Part shown: positions 44,288 to 53,363 of the stretch, in pieces
How positions within the stretch are numbered: the stretch's first letter is position 1
Layout: each line of letters begins with the position of its first letter
Assembly: GCA_958370785.1 (NCBI GenBank)
Contig: CATXKN010000008.1
Span: 48,000-111,999, forward strand
DNA: 64,000 nt
Direction: 5' to 3'
DNA from: an uncultured Collinsella sp.
Lineage (GTDB): Bacteria; Actinomycetota; Coriobacteriia; Coriobacteriales; Coriobacteriaceae
Program-made: the position numbers and the translations under genes
Notes under the pieces: model-generated
The model's input: the letters and a program-made list of their open reading frames with translations, nothing else
The model's database searches: none
Told to the model about the DNA's origin: nothing

Positions 44288-45612
44288 GTCTGCAGACGAG
44301 GATTAAAGCCGCTGGCGCGGCCGCCGCGGCTGCCCCCGTTGATGCGGGACGCCGCCGTGCCGTTAAACGCCGCACCAAGCGTGCGGTGATGAACCGCGTG
44401 GGCTACGACGAGGTGGCACGCATCAGTGCCTACGTCGACCCGGCCCTTGCTCGCTCTGAGCTACGTCCGGCGGTGGAAGCGGCGCTCAACGTGGAAGAGT
44501 CGACCGACTTGGCGACGCCTGAGCGTGAGACCATCATCGACGAGATCCTAGATGACGTGGTGGGCCTGGGACCGCTGCAGCCGCTCATCGAGGACGACAC
44601 CGTTACCGAAATCATGATCAACGGCTGTCGCTCTGCCTTTTTTGAGCGCAGTGGCGTTTTGTATCCCATCGAGCACGCGTTTGAGGACGACGAGCAGATC
44701 CGTGTGCTCATCGACCGCATCATCTCGCCGCTCGGCCGTCGTATCGACGAGCGTAGCCCCATCGTCAACGCCCGCCTCAAGACGGGTTATCGCGTCAACG
44801 CGGTGATTCCACCCGTGGCGATCGACGGGCCAATCCTTACCATCCGTAAGTTCTCGGACCGTATCTGTTCGTTGGACGAGCTTGTGGGGTTGGGGTCACT
44901 GCCGCTTTGGTATGCGCAGCTGCTGTCGTGCGCGGTGTCGTTGCGGCAGGACTTGGCGGTTGCGGGAGGCACGGGGTCGGGCAAGACCACGCTGCTCAAC
45001 GCGCTGTCGTGCGAGATTTCCACCGGCGAGCGCATCGTGACGATCGAGGATTCCGCCGAGCTCAAGTTTGCACATCACCCACACGTTGTTCGTCTGGAGG
45101 CGCGTGAGGCGTCAATCGAGGGCGAGGGTGCGGTGACGATTCGCGACCTGGTGACCAATGCTCTGCGTATGCGCCCCGATCGCATCGTCGTGGGCGAGGT
45201 GCGCGGTGCCGAGTGCTGCGACATGCTGCAGGCCATGAACACGGGCCACGACGGCTCGCTCACCACGCTCCATGCGGGTACCGAGCAGGAGACCGTGGTT
45301 CGCCTGACGCTGCTTGCGCGCTACGGCATCGATTTGCCGAGTGAGCTTATCGAAGAGCAGATCGCCATGGCGCTCGACGGCATCGTGATGTCCGAGCGTC
45401 ATGCAGATGGCAGGCGGTTTGTGGCCTCATATTCGGGGGTTCACCGCGGCGCGTCGGGCGGTGTTGAGCTCGAACGCTACGTGACGTTCGATGCCGCCGA
45501 ACGCACTTGGACGCTCGATCGCGAGCCGCCGTTTATTGCGGAGGGCTTGCGGTCGGGAACGCTCACGCAAGAGGAGGTGGACGAATGGAGATCGCTATGC
45601 CCCTCGTCGTAG
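44284..45612 (+). CDS. tadA: Tad secretion ATPase TadA/CpaF
   Basis: 442 residues of the GspE/VirB11 ATPase family. It shows VTEIMINGCRSAF, Walker A GGTGSGKTTLLNAL, the Asp box VTIEDSAELKF and MRPDRIVVGEVRGAE with the Walker B region and HDGSLTTLHAG. It powers Flp pilus assembly at the inner membrane. It overlaps tadZ by 4 bases (ATGA) and tadB by 28. Confidence 0.94.
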   Translation: MSLQTRIKAAGAAAAAAPVDAGRRRAVKRRTKRAVMNRVGYDEVARISAYVDPALARSELRPAVEAALNVEESTDLATPERETIIDEILDDVVGLGPLQPLIEDDTVTEIMINGCRSAFFERSGVLYPIEHAFEDDEQIRVLIDRIISPLGRRIDERSPIVNARLKTGYRVNAVIPPVAIDGPILTIRKFSDRICSLDELVGLGSLPLWYAQLLSCAVSLRQDLAVAGGTGSGKTTLLNALSCEISTGERIVTIEDSAELKFAHHPHVVRLEAREASIEGEGAVTIRDLVTNALRMRPDRIVVGEVRGAECCDMLQAMNTGHDGSLTTLHAGTEQETVVRLTLLARYGIDLPSELIEEQIAMALDGIVMSERHADGRRFVASYSGVHRGASGGVELERYVTFDAAERTWTLDREPPFIAEGLRSGTLTQEEVDEWRSLCPSS

Positions 45613-46510
45613 GGGGTTTGGCGGGGCTTTCTGTCGCGACGGCGTGTGGGGCAGGGCCTCGTGTGCCGCGGAGGCCGCCGGCGGAGCTGGCGCGCCAGAC
45701 GCTCGAATCGATGGCGGAGAAGCTGCCCCGTGAGTTGACGGAAAACGACCTGCTGACAAAGACTGCCCGCTCGTGGGCGTCGCTGATCCCCGCAGATCGC
45801 CTTGGGCTTGCTATTGAGGATAACGCGGCTCGTCTGGCATTTCTGCTGCTTTCGAGCGGTATCTGCAGCGTCTTGCTGGCCGTTGCATCGTTGTCGCCCA
45901 TCGGCTTTTTCTTGGGGCTGGTGGCGCCGTTTGGCGTGGGCGCCGCGCGTGACACCTTCGATCGCCGACGCGAACAGCATGATGTAGAAGAGGCCATGCC
46001 CGAGGCATTCACAGCGTTATCCATGTCGCTTGCCTCGGGGCATTCGCTGGCACAGGGCATGCGCTTTGTGGGCGCCCATGCGCAAGAGCCGGTTCATACC
46101 GAGTTTTTGCGGGTGGCGGCGGCAATCGATTGCGGTGTCTCGGCGACCGACGCACTCGATGACCTACTCGTTCGCATCATGCCCCCGGCCTTTCGCTTGT
46201 CACCTTGGCGCTCAAAGTGTCGCAGCGTACCGGGGCTCCGCTTGCCGGCTTGCTGTCCGAGGCGTCGAGCATGGTGGGTGAGCGCATCGAGCTCAAACGC
46301 CGTCTGGACGTTAAGACGTCACAGGCGCGTATGTCGGCACACATGGTCGCGGCGATGCCGGCGGGCATGTGCGCGGTACTGGCTTTGCTTTCGGCAGACT
46401 TTCGCCGTGGTCTTGAGACGCCGGCTGGTGCGGGCGCCGTGGTGCTGGGACTTGCCCTCAACGTCGTTGCCCTGGTAGTTATCCGGCGCATTATGCGGGT
46501 GGAGCTATGA
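45585..46510 (+). pseudogene. tadB: TadB inner-membrane platform protein, frameshifted
   Basis: The first frame gives the N-terminal helices and most of the T2SF domain (EEAMPEAFTALSMSLASGHSL ... DLLVRI), then fails at about 46178-46185. The C-terminal part (LSLVTLALKVSQRTGAPL to VIRRIMRVEL) continues in another frame to 46510. One missing base (for example a G before ATGCCCCCGG, which would give RIDAPGLSLV) restores a protein of about 308 residues. ATG 45585 is preceded by GAGGAGG. If real, the mutation would disable the pilus, yet all flanking tad genes are intact. Confidence 0.87.
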
Positions 46511-47148
46511 GCGCCCTGGTCGGGGTCGCGGCTTGTCTGTGCGCCCTGAGCGTATTTGCCGCGACGGGTTTGGAGCGTGCGGATGCTCGCAAGATTGCAG
46601 AGACATGCAAGCGTGAGGCGGTACTGGTCATTGCTGCGGGCTGCTCGGTGATTGATGCCCTGACCGCGCGAATGAAGGGCGCGATTGGGGCGGGCGGCCC
46701 GGCGCGGGTGTCGCTCGGTGAGGTGTCCGAGATGATCGACGTGGTGCGCCTGGGGCTTTCTGCCGGCCTTTCGTTTGACGCGGCGCTCGAGATTTTCTGC
46801 GCCAATCGTCGGTCGGTGCTGGCCGTCCGTCTTGAGCGAGCCTGCATGGCGTGGCAGGTGGGCGTGGGGACGCGCGAGGCCGAGCTGTTGGCTGCCGCGC
46901 GTGATTTGGACGTGAGGGCGCTCGAGACCTTTGCCATCACGGTGGGGCAGGCGCTTGCCCTGGGCGCTCCGCTGGCCGAGACGCTGGCTGCTCAAAGTCG
47001 CGAGATCCGTGCGGCCCATCGCGCCGCAGTCGAGCGCGAGATCGAGCGCGCACCGGTCAAGTTGCTAATTCCCACCGGCACGCTCATCTTGCCGGCGTTG
47101 CTTCTGTCCATATTGGGCCCGCTGCTGGGAGCAGGCGGGATGATGTAG
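46507..47148 (+). CDS. tadC: TadC-like inner-membrane platform protein
   Basis: 213 residues with a T2SF-like domain (SEMIDVVRLGLSAGLSFDAAL, FAITVGQALALGAPLAETLA) and a C-terminal helix (LLIPTGTLILPALLLSILGP). It is shorter than many TadC proteins, as is usual in actinobacteria. It overlaps tadB by 4 bases and pairs with it in the membrane. Confidence 0.85.
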   Translation: MSALVGVAACLCALSVFAATGLERADARKIAETCKREAVLVIAAGCSVIDALTARMKGAIGAGGPARVSLGEVSEMIDVVRLGLSAGLSFDAALEIFCANRRSVLAVRLERACMAWQVGVGTREAELLAAARDLDVRALETFAITVGQALALGAPLAETLAAQSREIRAAHRAAVEREIERAPVKLLIPTGTLILPALLLSILGPLLGAGGMM

Positions 47149-47158
47149 GGAGGAATAC

Positions 47159-47392
47159 ATGAACACGATGACCGACATTGCGGGCAAGGCTTGGAGCTGG
47201 GCTTTTTGCCGGGCAATCCGCGCTCGCCAGCGTGCCAAGGCGCTGTTGCGGGAGGAGAGCGCGCAGGGCACCACCGAATACGCCATCTTGGTCGGCGTGC
47301 TCGTAGTGATCGCGATTATCGCCATCGTCGCGTTTAAGAGCAAAGTCGAAGAACTATGGAACGCGATCAAAGACGGCATCAACAGCCTGTAG
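47159..47392 (+). CDS. flp: Flp-family type IVb pilin (major pilin candidate)
   Basis: 77 residues. A basic leader ends in EESAQGTTEYAILVGV, the Flp pilin motif with Glu5-like and Tyr positions, followed by one hydrophobic helix. A prepilin peptidase would cut before it; none is encoded here. AGGGAGGAAT precedes the ATG. It sits right after tadC, the usual place. Confidence 0.88.
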   Translation: MNTMTDIAGKAWSWAFCRAIRARQRAKALLREESAQGTTEYAILVGVLVVIAIIAIVAFKSKVEELWNAIKDGINSL

Positions 47393-47919
47393 GAGGCAGG
47401 CGGCCTGTTGGTTCGCCGCTGATACTCGTCTGTTTGCTCGTGGCAATAGCGGCGACGCTTTGGGGGCTGGGCGTTGCGCGGCAGCAGCGTCCAGGCGCTA
47501 CTGCCGATTTGGGATCGGGCTCGGCGGCGGTGTCACAAGCGGAAGGCGCGGGAGATATGGGCGGTCAGGATGCCGCCGTCACGGCTCGGACCTTTTTGCA
47601 GGCGCTCGACGAGCGGGCGGCCAGCTCGACGGAGCCGTCTGCAGACAACGCGATCGCTGTTCGGCTCGCATGGTCCGAGGACCGGCCGATGACCGAGGCA
47701 GCGGCAGACCTGTTGCGCGCCTACCGCGAGGTGCCCACGGCCCAGCTCGCCCTGAGCGGCTATCTCGATATTAAGGGTAACGTATGGGGCGCCATCGTGC
47801 GCGATGGGCGAGGCTGGGTCGACATGGTGACGGTTGCCGCGGACGCCGGCGATGCCTCGTGCCGCCTGCGTGCCGTGCGTCTGGTTCCGCAAACAACGGA
47901 GTCAAAGGAGGGGTCGTGA
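47356..47919 (+). CDS. Hypothetical exported/anchored protein of the tad locus
   Basis: 187 residues with a basic N-terminus and one membrane helix (LILVCLLVAIAATLWGLGV), then a soluble outside domain (about 45-187) without known motifs. It begins 37 bases inside the pilin gene and ends one base before the next start region, so it is translationally coupled. Its position between two pilin genes suggests a role in pilus assembly. Confidence 0.7.
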   Translation: MERDQRRHQQPVGGRRPVGSPLILVCLLVAIAATLWGLGVARQQRPGATADLGSGSAAVSQAEGAGDMGGQDAAVTARTFLQALDERAASSTEPSADNAIAVRLAWSEDRPMTEAAADLLRAYREVPTAQLALSGYLDIKGNVWGAIVRDGRGWVDMVTVAADAGDASCRLRAVRLVPQTTESKEGS

Positions 47920-47920
47920 A

Positions 47921-48139
47921 ATGCATAACGTCCTGCGTGAGGAATCTGCTCAGTCGACCGTCGAATACGCCATCGTCACCGTGGCGCTGTTATCGATTGT
48001 GCTGGCGATTGCGGGGCTTTGGCGCGCTGGCACCGATGGGCGCTTGGCGGCGCTGGTCGAGCGGGCAGCGTCTCATGGCGTCGCCCCATCGTCGGTTATC
48101 GATGCCGCGACGGGTGCCAAGGACATCGTTCTGTATTGA
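47921..48139 (+). CDS. Second Flp-like pilin / pseudopilin
   Basis: 72 residues. REESAQSTVEYAIVTVALL is the type IVb pilin signature, followed by one helix and a short tail. AAAGGAGGGG precedes ATG 47921. Two such pilins separated by an anchored protein suggest a major and a minor pilin. Confidence 0.83.
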   Translation: MHNVLREESAQSTVEYAIVTVALLSIVLAIAGLWRAGTDGRLAALVERAASHGVAPSSVIDAATGAKDIVLY

Positions 48140-48614
48140 TATCGCGTGCGAGGATCGGGCGCAGTCTACGGTCGAGGCCGCCTTTTTGCTGCCGACGTTT
48201 TTGACGCTTATCTTGCTCGCGTTGCAGCCGGTGTGCCTGCTCTATACGCGCGCGGTCATGGAGTCTGCCGCCGCTGAGACCGCGCGGCTTATGACCACGA
48301 CGACGGTTGAGGACGACGATGACCTTAAGGAGTTCACTCGCCGCAGACTTGCCGCGGTGCCCAACGTCTCGATTTTTCATGCCGGCGGGCCGCTGTCGTG
48401 GGATATCGAGTTGGGGCGGGCCGGTGCCGGCGGCGTTTCGTCCGTGTCTGTTGCCGGCGAGGTTAAGCCGCTGCCCGTGATCGGTGCATTTGTGCAGGCC
48501 ATGGGCAGTGCGGGCGAGGGCGGCTATGTCGAGCTCAAGGTCGACGTCTCGTATCGATCGCGTCCCGAATGGCTGGAGGGAGATTATGATTCATGGATTG
48601 CTGCATGGGATTAG
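48102..48614 (+). CDS. TadE-like pseudopilin
   Basis: 170 residues. EDRAQSTVEAAFLLPTFLTLI is the TadE signature and membrane helix, with a globular C-terminal part. ATG 48102 lies within the preceding pilin gene and has no good ribosome site; translation probably depends on coupling to that gene. It overlaps the next gene by 29 bases. Confidence 0.78.
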   Translation: MPRRVPRTSFCIDIACEDRAQSTVEAAFLLPTFLTLILLALQPVCLLYTRAVMESAAAETARLMTTTTVEDDDDLKEFTRRRLAAVPNVSIFHAGGPLSWDIELGRAGAGGVSSVSVAGEVKPLPVIGAFVQAMGSAGEGGYVELKVDVSYRSRPEWLEGDYDSWIAAWD

Positions 48615-50751
48615 GCGCTGCCTGTTGCGGGCGACGCAAGGGTTTGCGGCCCGCCGTCGACCAGGCGCTCGCCGCAAGCGGGGCGGCTTTATGGGCCGTG
48701 CCGGTATCGACTTGTTTATCGAAGACGGGGCCTATACCACGCTCTCCTCTGCGGTTGTCATTCTGGTGGTGCTTACGCTGCTGTTTTCGTCGACCGCGGC
48801 GATATGGAGCATGTCGCGCGCCGGAGACACCCAGGTGGCGGCCGATAGCGGTGCACTGGCGGGCGCCAACGTGGTGTCGTCCTATCACACGGCCGCCACG
48901 GTGGTGGATGCGAGCATTTTGAGTTTGGGCCTGGCGGGGTTTGCCACGATCGGCACCGGCTTGGTTGCCATTCTCATTCCAGGTGCCGAGGTTGTCGGCA
49001 GCGATATCATCGATACGGGAACCCAGATCATTAAAACGCGTAACAAGTTTGCCAAAAGCGCGGCAAAGGGCCTGCAAAAGATTGAGACCGCCTTGCCGTA
49101 CCTGGTTGCCGCGCGTGCCATGCAGGCAGTATCGGCGCAGGATACCGACGGCGTGACCTATACCGGTACGGCGCTTGCCGTGCCCAGGACATCCGAGTCG
49201 GATTTTGTTGCGCTCGAAGGATCCGAAATCTCGACCGATGCCATTAAAGATGCATCGGAAGATCTGGAGCGCGCGGCCGAGGAGCTGCAAAAAGCATCGG
49301 AGGAGACGGCGAAGGCCAAAGAGCGCGCCTGGCTAGCGGATTGCGGTGGATCGGATAAAGGTTCGGTCGGCAGCTGTTCGTGTATGTGGGAGCGCGCAAA
49401 AAGCCTAACGGATCTCTCCGGTGTTCAAAATCCGCATTACTCATCGAGCGTTACGTGGGAGCCTCAAGTTGCTCTTGATCGCGCGAAGGACTACTACCAT
49501 TGGCGTCTGACAAATGAGAAGCCCCAAGGCTCGAGTGTCGAGATGAAGGCCGAGTCTGCGGCGCGTAAGGCGTTTTATACCTATGCGAGCGCGGAGGTCG
49601 ATCGGGCATATATAACCGAGAACGGAGACAGGGTTTCCTCCTATATTCCGCTGCTGCCGCGCAACTCTGATGAGGTTCGGGCGACGGAACTCTATACCGA
49701 TGCGGTGTGGCCGACTAGCGTGAACGATGGCAAGGCGTATCTGCATTACGGGACGACCTGCCCTAACTATAAGAAAGGAACGCCGAGCGGATTTGCTTCG
49801 GTTGCCGATTACGATGGGCAAGATAAATGCAGCAAATGTCATTTTGGCGTTTCGTCGCTTGGTGCTGTTGCGGCGCCTTCAACCTCCATCGAAAACGGCT
49901 TCGAGTATCACTTTGACAAGTTTAAAGACGCTCTGGAGGACTACGTCGACTGTCGCAACAAGGAGCTTGAGCTCGAGCGCCAGACCGAGGACGAAGCTGA
50001 CCGTGCGGGCAATGCGTTCGATACCGCCATCAAAGAACTTTCCGGTGAGCGCCCGCGCATCGCCCCGCCCGGTCGCAACGGCGTGGTCGCCTTTGCGGTC
50101 TCGGGCGCCACCTCCGGTCCCGACGAGCTCAACTCTTCGTTTAACACGGCAGTTGAGCTTGGCGATCGTGGTGCAATTTCTGCTGCAGTGCTGGCGCCCG
50201 ACGATGCGACCGCGCAGAACAACGTGCTCGCGCGTTTCTTCTCGACGCTGGAGGAGCGTTCGGGCGGCGTTGCCGGCGTGCTCGACGGCGTTATGGATGT
50301 TTGGGGCCGCCTGCTTGTGGGGTACGGAGACATCCAGGGTGCGGCTGACGAGCTTATGGGAGAGCTGATCGGTGGCTTGGGAGGGGGTAGCGGCGCGTTG
50401 GGCTCCATCGCGTCCTGGCTCGGTGACACCGTTTCGTCCTCCGTGGCGGCGCTGGGACTCGAACCGTGCGATTTGCGTCTGAGAAAACCGGTGCTGACCG
50501 ATACTGCCAATGTCATCAAAAGTCCGGGGTCCGATATCGCAGGCATCTCCAAAACTCAAGATACCCTGCGAAAAATCCCCTTGGGCGTGACTGACCCCAA
50601 GGCACTTTGCGAGGCCTTGGAATATCACGTCGAGCGCACCATCAGCAGCGCGGTGTTCACGCTTGCGGAGATCCCGCTGCCCGGTGGCCGCTCCATCCCG
50701 CTCACTGTCGATGTTGCCACGCTGGTGGGAGCTTTTGGCGGTGGGTCGTAA
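48586..50751 (+). CDS. TadG-like pilus-associated protein
   Basis: 721 residues. A basic N-terminus leads to IEDGAYTTLSSAVVILVVLTLLFSS, a Flp/TadG-type hydrophobic segment, then QVAADSGALAGANVV, typical of Tad/TadG proteins. A second hydrophobic stretch (about 100-130), coiled-coil-like helices (about 225-255) and a long outside domain with CSCM, CPNY and CSKCHF cysteines follow. GGAGGGAG precedes ATG 48586. It is larger than the family norm; function in pilus stability or surface exposure is inferred. Confidence 0.78.
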   Translation: MIHGLLHGIRRCLLRATQGFAARRRPGARRKRGGFMGRAGIDLFIEDGAYTTLSSAVVILVVLTLLFSSTAAIWSMSRAGDTQVAADSGALAGANVVSSYHTAATVVDASILSLGLAGFATIGTGLVAILIPGAEVVGSDIIDTGTQIIKTRNKFAKSAAKGLQKIETALPYLVAARAMQAVSAQDTDGVTYTGTALAVPRTSESDFVALEGSEISTDAIKDASEDLERAAEELQKASEETAKAKERAWLADCGGSDKGSVGSCSCMWERAKSLTDLSGVQNPHYSSSVTWEPQVALDRAKDYYHWRLTNEKPQGSSVEMKAESAARKAFYTYASAEVDRAYITENGDRVSSYIPLLPRNSDEVRATELYTDAVWPTSVNDGKAYLHYGTTCPNYKKGTPSGFASVADYDGQDKCSKCHFGVSSLGAVAAPSTSIENGFEYHFDKFKDALEDYVDCRNKELELERQTEDEADRAGNAFDTAIKELSGERPRIAPPGRNGVVAFAVSGATSGPDELNSSFNTAVELGDRGAISAAVLAPDDATAQNNVLARFFSTLEERSGGVAGVLDGVMDVWGRLLVGYGDIQGAADELMGELIGGLGGGSGALGSIASWLGDTVSSSVAALGLEPCDLRLRKPVLTDTANVIKSPGSDIAGISKTQDTLRKIPLGVTDPKALCEALEYHVERTISSAVFTLAEIPLPGGRSIPLTVDVATLVGAFGGGS

Positions 50752-51227
50752 TGGGCATTCGCGCGGGCTTGCGCGAGGAGCGTGCCCAGGCGACGGTCGA
50801 GATGGCTGTGGTCACGCCTGTCCTGCTCGTGCTGGCTCTCGTCGCGTACAACGTCATGATCTTTGCAGGCGCGGTCGCGCGCTTCGACCGCGTGGTGCCC
50901 GACATCGTGCTTGCGCACGCTGTGGCGCCGGGCGGGGAGGGTGACGAGAGCTCCATTGACGCTTCCGCGACCGTTCAAGCTCAGATTCAGGATGCCATGG
51001 AGGGATATGACCTACAGGTCGAGGTCTCGAGCGAGCAAGGCACGGCGTCATCGGATGGCGGCCTGCTCTCTCTTTCTGGCACGTTTAGGACCTATACCTG
51101 CACCATGCACTACGAGCCGTGGCCGAGTTTGCTGAGCATCGCCGGCGTTTCCCTGGGGGCGCCGGCCGTGCTCACGCATGAACGTGCGGTGACGGTCGAT
51201 CCATGGCGTCCGGGGGTGGTCATGTGA
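50751..51227 (+). CDS. TadE/TadF-like pseudopilin
   Basis: 158 residues. EERAQATVEMAVVTPVLLVLAL is the TadE-type signature and helix; the rest is a globular domain. The ATG shares an A with the stop of the preceding gene (TAATG). Third pilin-like protein of the locus. Confidence 0.8.
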   Translation: MGIRAGLREERAQATVEMAVVTPVLLVLALVAYNVMIFAGAVARFDRVVPDIVLAHAVAPGGEGDESSIDASATVQAQIQDAMEGYDLQVEVSSEQGTASSDGGLLSLSGTFRTYTCTMHYEPWPSLLSIAGVSLGAPAVLTHERAVTVDPWRPGVVM

Positions 51228-51583
51228 CCGCGGTCTCGTCCTATATCGCCTACGCGCGGGCGCTCAACAGGTTGGGTTGGACGCCGGCCGAGTTTGTGGT
51301 GGCGGAGTCGTTTACCGTGCGTCTGCGCGGCATGCTGGGACGGCGGCCGATTGCCGCCAGCGGACTGCCGCTTGTCATGGCGTTTCCGCGCTGTTCCTCG
51401 GTTCACACCTGCTTTATGGCCTATCCCATCGACATTGCCTTTATCGATCGCAGCGGCAATGTCCTCGCATGCTACGAAAACGTCTGCCCTTGGCGTATGT
51501 GTTCCTGCCCCGGTGCCTGGGCGGCACTCGAGCGCCCTTCAATCATTGTTTCGTCCGCTGTTCTTCAACGCGTGCCGGCTTAA
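51224..51583 (+). CDS. DUF192-family protein
   Basis: 119 residues with the DUF192 core RLRGMLGRRP, CSSVHTCFM (the conserved HT-F motif), IDIAFID and a Cys-rich CPWRMCSCPGA. GTG 51224 overlaps the preceding stop (GTGA) and has GGGGGTGG upstream. DUF192 genes often end tad loci in actinobacteria; their function is unknown. Confidence 0.8.
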   Translation: MTAVSSYIAYARALNRLGWTPAEFVVAESFTVRLRGMLGRRPIAASGLPLVMAFPRCSSVHTCFMAYPIDIAFIDRSGNVLACYENVCPWRMCSCPGAWAALERPSIIVSSAVLQRVPA

Positions 51584-51691
51584 GGGACTGAGTGAAAACT
51601 TCTTGTGGCCGGTTGATGCTTCTGACGTGCCGTTCTATGGGAGCGAGATCGTGGCCGATGTCGCGCTCAAAAACTTTTTTAAAATTCTCGG

Positions 51692-51719
51692 TTGACCGGA
51701 GCGCGTCCTTGGTTATACT
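51692..51719 (+). promoter_or_regulatory. Promoter of tRNA-Phe
   Basis: TTGACC - 16 bases - TATACT, 32 bases before the tRNA. Confidence 0.85.
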
Positions 51720-51751
51720 AATCAAGCCTTGAAACAAGGCACACCTCAAAT

Positions 51752-51824
<73 letters not shown>

Positions 51825-51837
51825 CCTTGAATTGACT

Positions 51838-51867
51838 AGGACCTCTGCAAAGGGGTCCTTTTCTTTT
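51838..51867 (+). terminator. Terminator of tRNA-Phe
   Basis: AGGACC / GGTCCT stem with a TTTTCTTTT tail; the whole unit is repeated at 52021-52054. Confidence 0.75.
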
Positions 51868-52055
51868 ATGTGGCCCCCACACGGAATCGAACCCCGTGAG
51901 GGCGCGGAGCTGAGTAAACGCGTGAGCGTTTGCCAGCGGAGCTCGCAAGGCGCGGAAGCGCCGCAGCGGTCCGCACGCGCGGAGCGCGGGCGCGATTCCC
52001 TTCCCCGCCACCTTGAATTGACTAGGACCTCTGCAAAGGGGTCCTTTTCTTTTAC
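51868..52055 (+). repeat. tRNA-tail element at tRNA-Phe
   Basis: The element begins with an inverted copy of this tRNA's T-arm (GGAATCGAACCCC, 51883-51895). It has a hairpin AAACGC-GTGA-GCGTTT (51916-51931) and other GC-rich stems, then repeats the tRNA 3' end directly (CGATTCCCTTCCCCGCCACC from 51993) plus the terminator. The direct repeats are 186 bases apart. Reading frames across it are spurious. Confidence 0.85.
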
Positions 52056-52295
52056 CGAGGGCTCCTGCGGAAAATGCATCCCATTATTGAGGGGGAAACG
52101 GGATGAGCTTTCCGGCGCACGTGCGCATCTTGACGTGTGCATCTCGGGCTCCGTCTGCCCGGACATTCCCCCCCACTTTTGCGCCACTTTGTAGACCGTT
52201 CGGTCGCCTGTCCGCACGCGCGGGTATACTCAAAACGATACTTTTCCTATGCAATACGATGCAGGCTCGACCTGCGCGATTCGAAGGGGGCCGTG

Positions 52296-53357
52296 ATGGA
52301 GAGGATTCTCGGCGTTAATCTCTCTGGCTGGTTTATTCCCGAGCCCTGGGTGACCCCGTCGCTTTATGCAGCGACCGGAGCATCCAATGCAGCCGAGCTG
52401 CAGGAGGCCATGGGCACCGCTGCCTATAACGAGCGCATGCGTCGCCATTACGAGACGTTTGTGAGCGAGGACGATTTTCGTCGTATGGCGCAGATCGGTC
52501 TCAATGCCGTGCGCCTGCCGGTGCCGTGGTATGCCTTTGGCTCGCAGGAGTCCGACGCTTCCTACATCTCGGTTGTCGATTATATCGACCGTGCTATTGA
52601 GTGGGCCGACAAGTACAACATCCGCGTACTGCTCGATCTGGCAACTGTACCCGGCGGTCAGGGCGATTCCAACGATTCGCCCACGACGCCGGAAGTCGTC
52701 GCTGAGTGGCATTCGTCCACCAATGGCCGTCACGTTGCGCTCGATGTGCTCGAGCGCCTGGCCGATCGCTATGGTGAGGCCGAGAGCCTGCTGGGCATCG
52801 AGCTGTTGGATACGCCGCAGATGAGCGTACGCAAGAGCCTCTTTACCATGACAGACGGTATTCCGGCGCACTACCTGCGCAACTTCTATCGTGATGCGTA
52901 CGAGCTCGTTCGTTCGTATATGCCCGAGGACAAGATTGTCGTCTTTTCCTCTTCGGGACACCCTGGCGAGTGGAAGCACTTTATGCGCGGTGCCAAGTAC
53001 AAGAACGTCTACATGGACCTTCACCTGTACCATTACCGCGACGAGTATGCGCTCGACATCACGAGCCCCCGCGGTCTGACGACGGCGATTTCGCGCAACA
53101 AGCGTGAGCTCAAGGAGGCAATCTCGACCGGATTCCCCGTTTTGGTTGGTGAATGGTCGGGTGCGGCGATTTTTGCCAACTCGTCGGTTACGCCCGAGGG
53201 CCGCAATGCCTACGAGCGCGTGTTTATCGCCAACCAGCTGGCATCGTTTGCGCCGGCGGCTGGCTGGTTCTTCCAAACGTGGAAGACCGAGAAGCGTATT
53301 GCAGCATGGGACGCCCGCGCGGCGCTCGGCACGCTCGAGCGCGGCATGATTGAATAG
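52296..53357 (+). CDS. GH5-like protein lacking the catalytic acid residue
   Basis: 353 residues with the fold and motifs of GH5 (near exo-1,3-beta-glucanase types): GVNLSGWFIPEPW, GLNAVRLPVPWYAF, and VLVGEWSGA with the nucleophile Glu286. The acid/base motif, normally ELLNEP, reads ELLDTP (172-174), so the catalytic Glu is Thr. The usual LDLH reads LDLA. Hydrolysis is therefore unlikely; a binding or altered function is possible. No signal peptide is seen. GAAGGGGG precedes the start (ATG 52296, or GTG 52293). Confidence 0.85.
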   Translation: MERILGVNLSGWFIPEPWVTPSLYAATGASNAAELQEAMGTAAYNERMRRHYETFVSEDDFRRMAQIGLNAVRLPVPWYAFGSQESDASYISVVDYIDRAIEWADKYNIRVLLDLATVPGGQGDSNDSPTTPEVVAEWHSSTNGRHVALDVLERLADRYGEAESLLGIELLDTPQMSVRKSLFTMTDGIPAHYLRNFYRDAYELVRSYMPEDKIVVFSSSGHPGEWKHFMRGAKYKNVYMDLHLYHYRDEYALDITSPRGLTTAISRNKRELKEAISTGFPVLVGEWSGAAIFANSSVTPEGRNAYERVFIANQLASFAPAAGWFFQTWKTEKRIAAWDARAALGTLERGMIE

Positions 53358-53363
53358 GTTGAT

